The notes under the pieces were generated by a model that was not told where the DNA came from, made no database searches, and worked only from the letters and a program-made list of their open reading frames with translations. The position numbers and the translations under genes were made by a program. Below, in pieces: positions 53,053 to 55,924 of a stretch of 55,924 bases of DNA (within the stretch, counting starts at the first letter, position 1; each line of letters opens with the position of its first letter). Origin of the DNA: a virus; the IMG/VR virus record IMGVR_UViG_3300037246_000792, positions 1-55,924 of that record; one strand, written 5' to 3'.

Positions 53053-53369
53053 TGGGTGATTTTTGGCCAGAGAGCAACAGGTGCCTCAACTGCAACGGCG
53101 TGGTCAGACGCAGGCTCTGTGGTCGCTGCTACGACAGTGAGGCCACCAGGCTAGCTGAGCGTGTGCACCGTGAGGCTGCTGCAGTCATTGCCTCTGAGGG
53201 CATCAACATTGAGGCACTGGAGTTTGCCCAGGCCATTGCTGATCGGGAGGTGGCCTTGATGATGCTGAGTGCAGCCAGGCGAGAGGTGGACAGGCTGAGG
53301 GCTGAGATCTCTGTGATTCAAACTCAGCGCCTTGCTCCTCTGAGTAATGCGTTCAAGGGGGGTGGCTGA
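53052..53369 (+). CDS. Zinc-site plus coiled-coil protein, 105 aa
   Basis: ATG after GGGAGGTGAGTA. CLNCNGVVRRRLCGRC is a four-Cys knuckle at about 11-26; the rest is helical (LAERVHREAAAVIASEG, ALMMLSAARREVDRLRAEIS). Like the 45126 gene it pairs a small zinc site with a coiled coil. Confidence 0.68.
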   Translation: MGDFWPESNRCLNCNGVVRRRLCGRCYDSEATRLAERVHREAAAVIASEGINIEALEFAQAIADREVALMMLSAARREVDRLRAEISVIQTQRLAPLSNAFKGGG

Positions 53370-53578
53370 TGGCAAAGTTTGACCGACGGCTGGTGATACA
53401 TCCTGACATTGAGCTGGCACTTGGCGTGGCTGCGGCTGCTGCATATGTAGAGCGACACCAGGGCAAAAAGGAGCCAGGCTTTAGCAATGGTGTCATTTAC
53501 ACCATGACTGACGGCTCAAGGCTGTACGTCTATCATACCAAAATGACGGTGGTGGTTCGGTCTGCAGGGAGGGAATGA
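53369..53578 (+). CDS. Hypothetical protein, 69 aa
   Basis: Starts at the previous stop (TGATG). Helix IELALGVAAAAAYVERHQGK, then beta hairpin NGVIYTMTDGSRLYVYHTKM and TVVVRSAGRE. Compact alpha/beta fold, family unknown. Confidence 0.68.
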   Translation: MAKFDRRLVIHPDIELALGVAAAAAYVERHQGKKEPGFSNGVIYTMTDGSRLYVYHTKMTVVVRSAGRE

Positions 53579-53581
53579 ACA

Positions 53582-54043
53582 ATGGCAGTGGCATGGATGA
53601 CGCTGGTGGAGACAGACAGGCGAAGAGATGGCTGGGCCCAGGTGGGCAGGCTGGTAGACACTGAGCAGGAGGCAATCGAGCAAGGAGGTGAGCGCCGTGG
53701 ACGTATCAGGGCGCTCCTGGTGCGTCTGCCCTACAACAGGGGCAAGCTGTGGCCTCAGGGGGCTGGTGATGACGAGACAGCACCAGCCAGCTGGAGCGGC
53801 CAGCGTGCCAAGTTCGAGGTCTACAGCGCAGATGAGCGGTGGGATACGTTTCATGCAATGTCAGCCTTGGCCGTCAGCAGGGGCACTGAGGCTGCCCAGC
53901 TCCGACGTGAGTTGAGGCGTGCGCGGCTGGAGCTGCAGCGCCTGAAGGCAGACAGGGGCGCTCAGCGTGTCAATGGGAGGCAAGGGCCTGAGCTGCCTGG
54001 CACTGAGACGGTGGTGATTGATAGCAACGCCCCTGGGCTTTGA
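53582..54043 (+). CDS. Hypothetical protein, 153 aa
   Basis: ATG after GGAGGGAATGAAC. AWMTLVETDRRRDGWAQVGR then EAIEQGGERRGRIRALLVRL, a polar middle and a coiled-coil helix AAQLRRELRRARLELQRLKA. It ends 55 bases before the portal gene; a hairpin follows. Basic enough to bind DNA, but nothing specific. Confidence 0.68.
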   Translation: MAVAWMTLVETDRRRDGWAQVGRLVDTEQEAIEQGGERRGRIRALLVRLPYNRGKLWPQGAGDDETAPASWSGQRAKFEVYSADERWDTFHAMSALAVSRGTEAAQLRRELRRARLELQRLKADRGAQRVNGRQGPELPGTETVVIDSNAPGL

Positions 54044-54059
54044 CCGTCGCCATCGACGG
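54044..54059 (+). terminator. Short perfect hairpin before the portal gene
   Basis: CCGTCG (54044-54049) pairs with CGACGG (54054-54059), loop CCAT; a second small stem GGCTA/TAGCC follows (54059-54079). No T run. It separates the small-gene block from the head operon and may be a weak terminator or message stabiliser. Confidence 0.4.
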
Positions 54060-54098
54060 GGCTAGCCTTGCCGTAGCCATCACCTCAGGAGACATCCC

Positions 54099-55508
54099 AT
54101 GGGCTGGATAGACAGACTGCTACGACGCGACGTGCAAAAGGAAGTCAGGCCACTAGTGCAGATGGGGCCACGCAGAATGGCCGAGCTGGCCGCTGGTGAG
54201 TTTGATGCAGGTATGGTGGGGCCGGGTGAGCTGAAGTTTGCCCTGTCGCAGACCCTGCCTGTTCGCTGGTCAGGTAGGCCAATGTGGTCGCAGTGGGATG
54301 TCGAGACCGCGATTGAGAAGGGGCTCAAAGCCAGCACGTGGGTCTATGTCTGCATCATGCGGAACACCAACGCCTTGGCCTCGCTGCCATGGGAGGTGCA
54401 GGTACAGCAGGCTGATGGTCGGTGGGTGTCAGTCCCTGGCCATCCTCTTCAGATGCTCATTGACAGACCTAATCCGTATTGGTCGAGACAGCGCCTGATG
54501 TCTCTGATTGTGATGGAGCTGCTGCTTGCTGGTAACTCACTGGTCTGCAAGGTCCGGCTGAAGGGTGGTGAGTTTCCGGTCAACATCTTCACGGTCAGGC
54601 CCAACCGCATAGCTCCCATCCCATCCAAGGACATCGGCGCTTTGGGCTATGAGGTGCAGTCACAGGATGGAACGCGGTACTTCATTGGTCGCAAGGACGT
54701 TGCCCACATCCAGCTCCCTGACCCTGGGAATCACTATTGGGGACTGAGCCCACTGAAGGCGGCCAGCAAGGCCATAGACGTAGACCGTGAGGCGGCCAGT
54801 TGGCAGAAGTCCACGCTTGCCAACATGCTGATCCCACCAGGAATGTTCACGATCACTGGCGGGGCTGCCCTGACTTCTGAGCAGTTCACAGAGCAGCAAG
54901 AGATCCTGAAGAAGCGCTATCAGGGGGCACTCAACGCCAGGTCCCCGCTCCTGCTCGGTGGTGACGTCAAGTGGACGGAGCTGAGTCAGTCAGCAAAAGA
55001 CCTTGACTTCATGGAAGGGCGCAGAATGTCACGTGAGGAGATCTGCGCCATCCTCGGTGTGCCGCCTCCTGTGGCTGGGATCTTGGAGCGGGCCACCTAC
55101 TCCAACATGGGAGTAGCTAGGCAGATCTGGTGGGAAGATACGCTGCTGCCACTGCTGGAGCTGATCTCCACAACGCTCACCAACCAACTCGCTTCTGAAT
55201 GGGGCACCAACGTCAGACTCATGCCTGTGCTGTCTGGGGTGCCCGCACTGCTTGAGGACTTCAGCCGGCGTGTTGGCATCAGCAAGGAGTTGTGGGCTAT
55301 GGGGGTTCCGTTCAATCAGGCCAGCGACAGGCTCAGCCTTGGCATGCAGGTGCCTGGTGGTGACATCGGCTATATCCCAGCCAACCTGCAGCCTGTGGTT
55401 GACGGACAGGGCCCCATGGGGTTTGAGGATATGCTGGGCCAGGGGCTTGATGACGAGGGCACCAAGGCAGGCAGGGTGGCTCAGTTTCATAAGTGGCTGG
55501 GGCGGTAG
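54099..55508 (+). CDS. Portal protein, HK97 type
   Basis: 469 aa, ATG after CTCAGGAGACATC. Typical blocks: TWVYVCIMRNTNALASLPWE near the start, HPLQMLIDRPNPYWSRQRLM, LIVMELLLAGNSLVCKVRLK, VAHIQLPDPGNHYWGLSPLK, then SREEICAILGVPPPVAGILE and ATYSNMGVARQIWWEDTLLP. The dodecamer forms the vertex channel through which terminase packages DNA. It begins the head gene cluster, which continues over the circular join. Confidence 0.95.
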   Translation: MGWIDRLLRRDVQKEVRPLVQMGPRRMAELAAGEFDAGMVGPGELKFALSQTLPVRWSGRPMWSQWDVETAIEKGLKASTWVYVCIMRNTNALASLPWEVQVQQADGRWVSVPGHPLQMLIDRPNPYWSRQRLMSLIVMELLLAGNSLVCKVRLKGGEFPVNIFTVRPNRIAPIPSKDIGALGYEVQSQDGTRYFIGRKDVAHIQLPDPGNHYWGLSPLKAASKAIDVDREAASWQKSTLANMLIPPGMFTITGGAALTSEQFTEQQEILKKRYQGALNARSPLLLGGDVKWTELSQSAKDLDFMEGRRMSREEICAILGVPPPVAGILERATYSNMGVARQIWWEDTLLPLLELISTTLTNQLASEWGTNVRLMPVLSGVPALLEDFSRRVGISKELWAMGVPFNQASDRLSLGMQVPGGDIGYIPANLQPVVDGQGPMGFEDMLGQGLDDEGTKAGRVAQFHKWLGR

Positions 55509-55511
55509 CTG

Positions 55512-55808
55512 ATGTATTTTCAGTGGGGCAGCGTAGTCGTGGCCATAGAGACCAACACATCGAGCAATTGCCTTGTCTACGCTCTTCACGCATGGGCTCA
55601 GAGCGGGTTCCGTGGCCGTGTGTGCATGACGCACTGGGGTCGGCCATGGCCGCATTTTGCTTGGGTCGTTGGCGACTGCATATATCATTGGCGTGGGGGG
55701 CCAATGCTCCCCTGGTGGCGCCAGCTGTGGTTCAGGGGTTCACCAGTGGTGGACTACGGTGGCCAGGGTGAGCAGGGTGCCGTTGAGCGGCATGAGGTGG
55801 AGCGGTAG
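55512..55808 (+). CDS. Conserved small protein after portal, possible Cys-His fold
   Basis: 98 aa, 3 bases after the portal stop. VVAIETNTSSNCLVYALHAW and RPWPHFAWVVGDCIYHW show a Cys followed by a His in contexts like papain/NlpC-type folds (NC..YA... and PHF). I recall related short phage proteins with NCLVYAL and WPHFLW next to portal genes. Enzyme activity is unproved. Its 3' end lies in the duplicated terminal 127 bases, and its stop is 3 bases before the minor head start. Confidence 0.72.
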   Translation: MYFQWGSVVVAIETNTSSNCLVYALHAWAQSGFRGRVCMTHWGRPWPHFAWVVGDCIYHWRGGPMLPWWRQLWFRGSPVVDYGGQGEQGAVERHEVER

Positions 55809-55924
55809 CTGATGCAGTGGTGGCAACAGCAGGTGTATAGGCCCAGCAGGCCAGACTATCTTGACCCATGGCCAAGGCACGTGAAGGCCCCCAGCAAGGA
55901 TCCCTATGGCCGTGACATAGTAAG
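55798..55924. repeat. Terminal direct repeat, right copy (assembly overlap)
   Basis: Identical to bases 1-127. It contains the last codons of the gene at 55512 and the first 38 codons of the minor head protein, which therefore appears truncated here at the right edge only because the circle was opened within it. Confidence 0.93.

Overview
The window is a complete or nearly complete circularly closed genome of a tailed phage with a contractile tail (a myovirus of class Caudoviricetes). The first 127 bases are repeated exactly at the end, so the unique sequence is 55,797 bases and the ends are an assembly overlap that cuts through the start of the minor head protein gene. Every gene I can support lies on the + strand. 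The sequence is GC-rich, with AT-rich islands only in the control region. I see no integrase, excisionase or typical immunity module, so the phage looks strictly lytic. The host cannot be named. A probable outer-membrane lipoprotein in the lysis region and very strong Shine-Dalgarno sequences suggest a Gram-negative (diderm) bacterium.

Layout. (1) Head and neck, 54.1 kb through the junction to 9.6 kb: HK97-type portal, Mu F-like minor head protein fused to a zincin-like domain, prohead protease, major capsid protein, connectors and a neck/terminator protein with a long C-terminal extension. (2) Contractile tail, 9.6-21.6 kb: sheath, tube, chaperones, tape measure, Dit-like protein, plug, hub, spike, gp25, J and I-like wedge proteins, then a beta-propeller fibre. 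(3) Lysis and receptor-binding candidates, 21.6-25.8 kb: amidase endolysin, small membrane proteins, a possible lipoprotein. (4) A largely non-coding control region, 25.8-28.5 kb: YACCTAC-rich tract, large hairpin, direct repeats and several structured RNAs, with small early genes between them. (5) Recombination and replication, 28.5-41.1 kb: SF1 helicase, DUF262 protein, RecB-like Fe-S exonuclease, Sak4-like ATPase, SSB, initiator, DnaC-like loader, HNH, CsrA homologue, RusA-like resolvase, candidate small terminase. (6) About 10 kb of short overlapping genes, 41.2-50.4 kb, many with zinc ribbons, plus an MT-A70 methylase, an ASCH-like protein and a MazG-like protein. (7) Large terminase and more small genes, 50.4-54.0 kb.

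How it works together. No DNA polymerase or replicative helicase is recognised. The phage probably brings an origin-binding initiator and helicase loader and recruits host replication enzymes, while its exonuclease, Sak4-like annealing ATPase, SSB and RusA-like resolvase handle recombination.

The least explained part is RNA. Non-canonical tRNA-like cloverleaves sit in intergenic leaders near 28.3, 32.2 and 40.4 kb (a weaker one near 26.9 kb). Two of these are followed by 120-140-base structured RNAs closed by the same helix, TGCTCAGC/GCTGAGCA. The phage also encodes a CsrA-family RNA-binding protein and uses an unusually uniform GGAGGTGRGTGATG translation start. This makes post-transcriptional control the best candidate for an undescribed system here.
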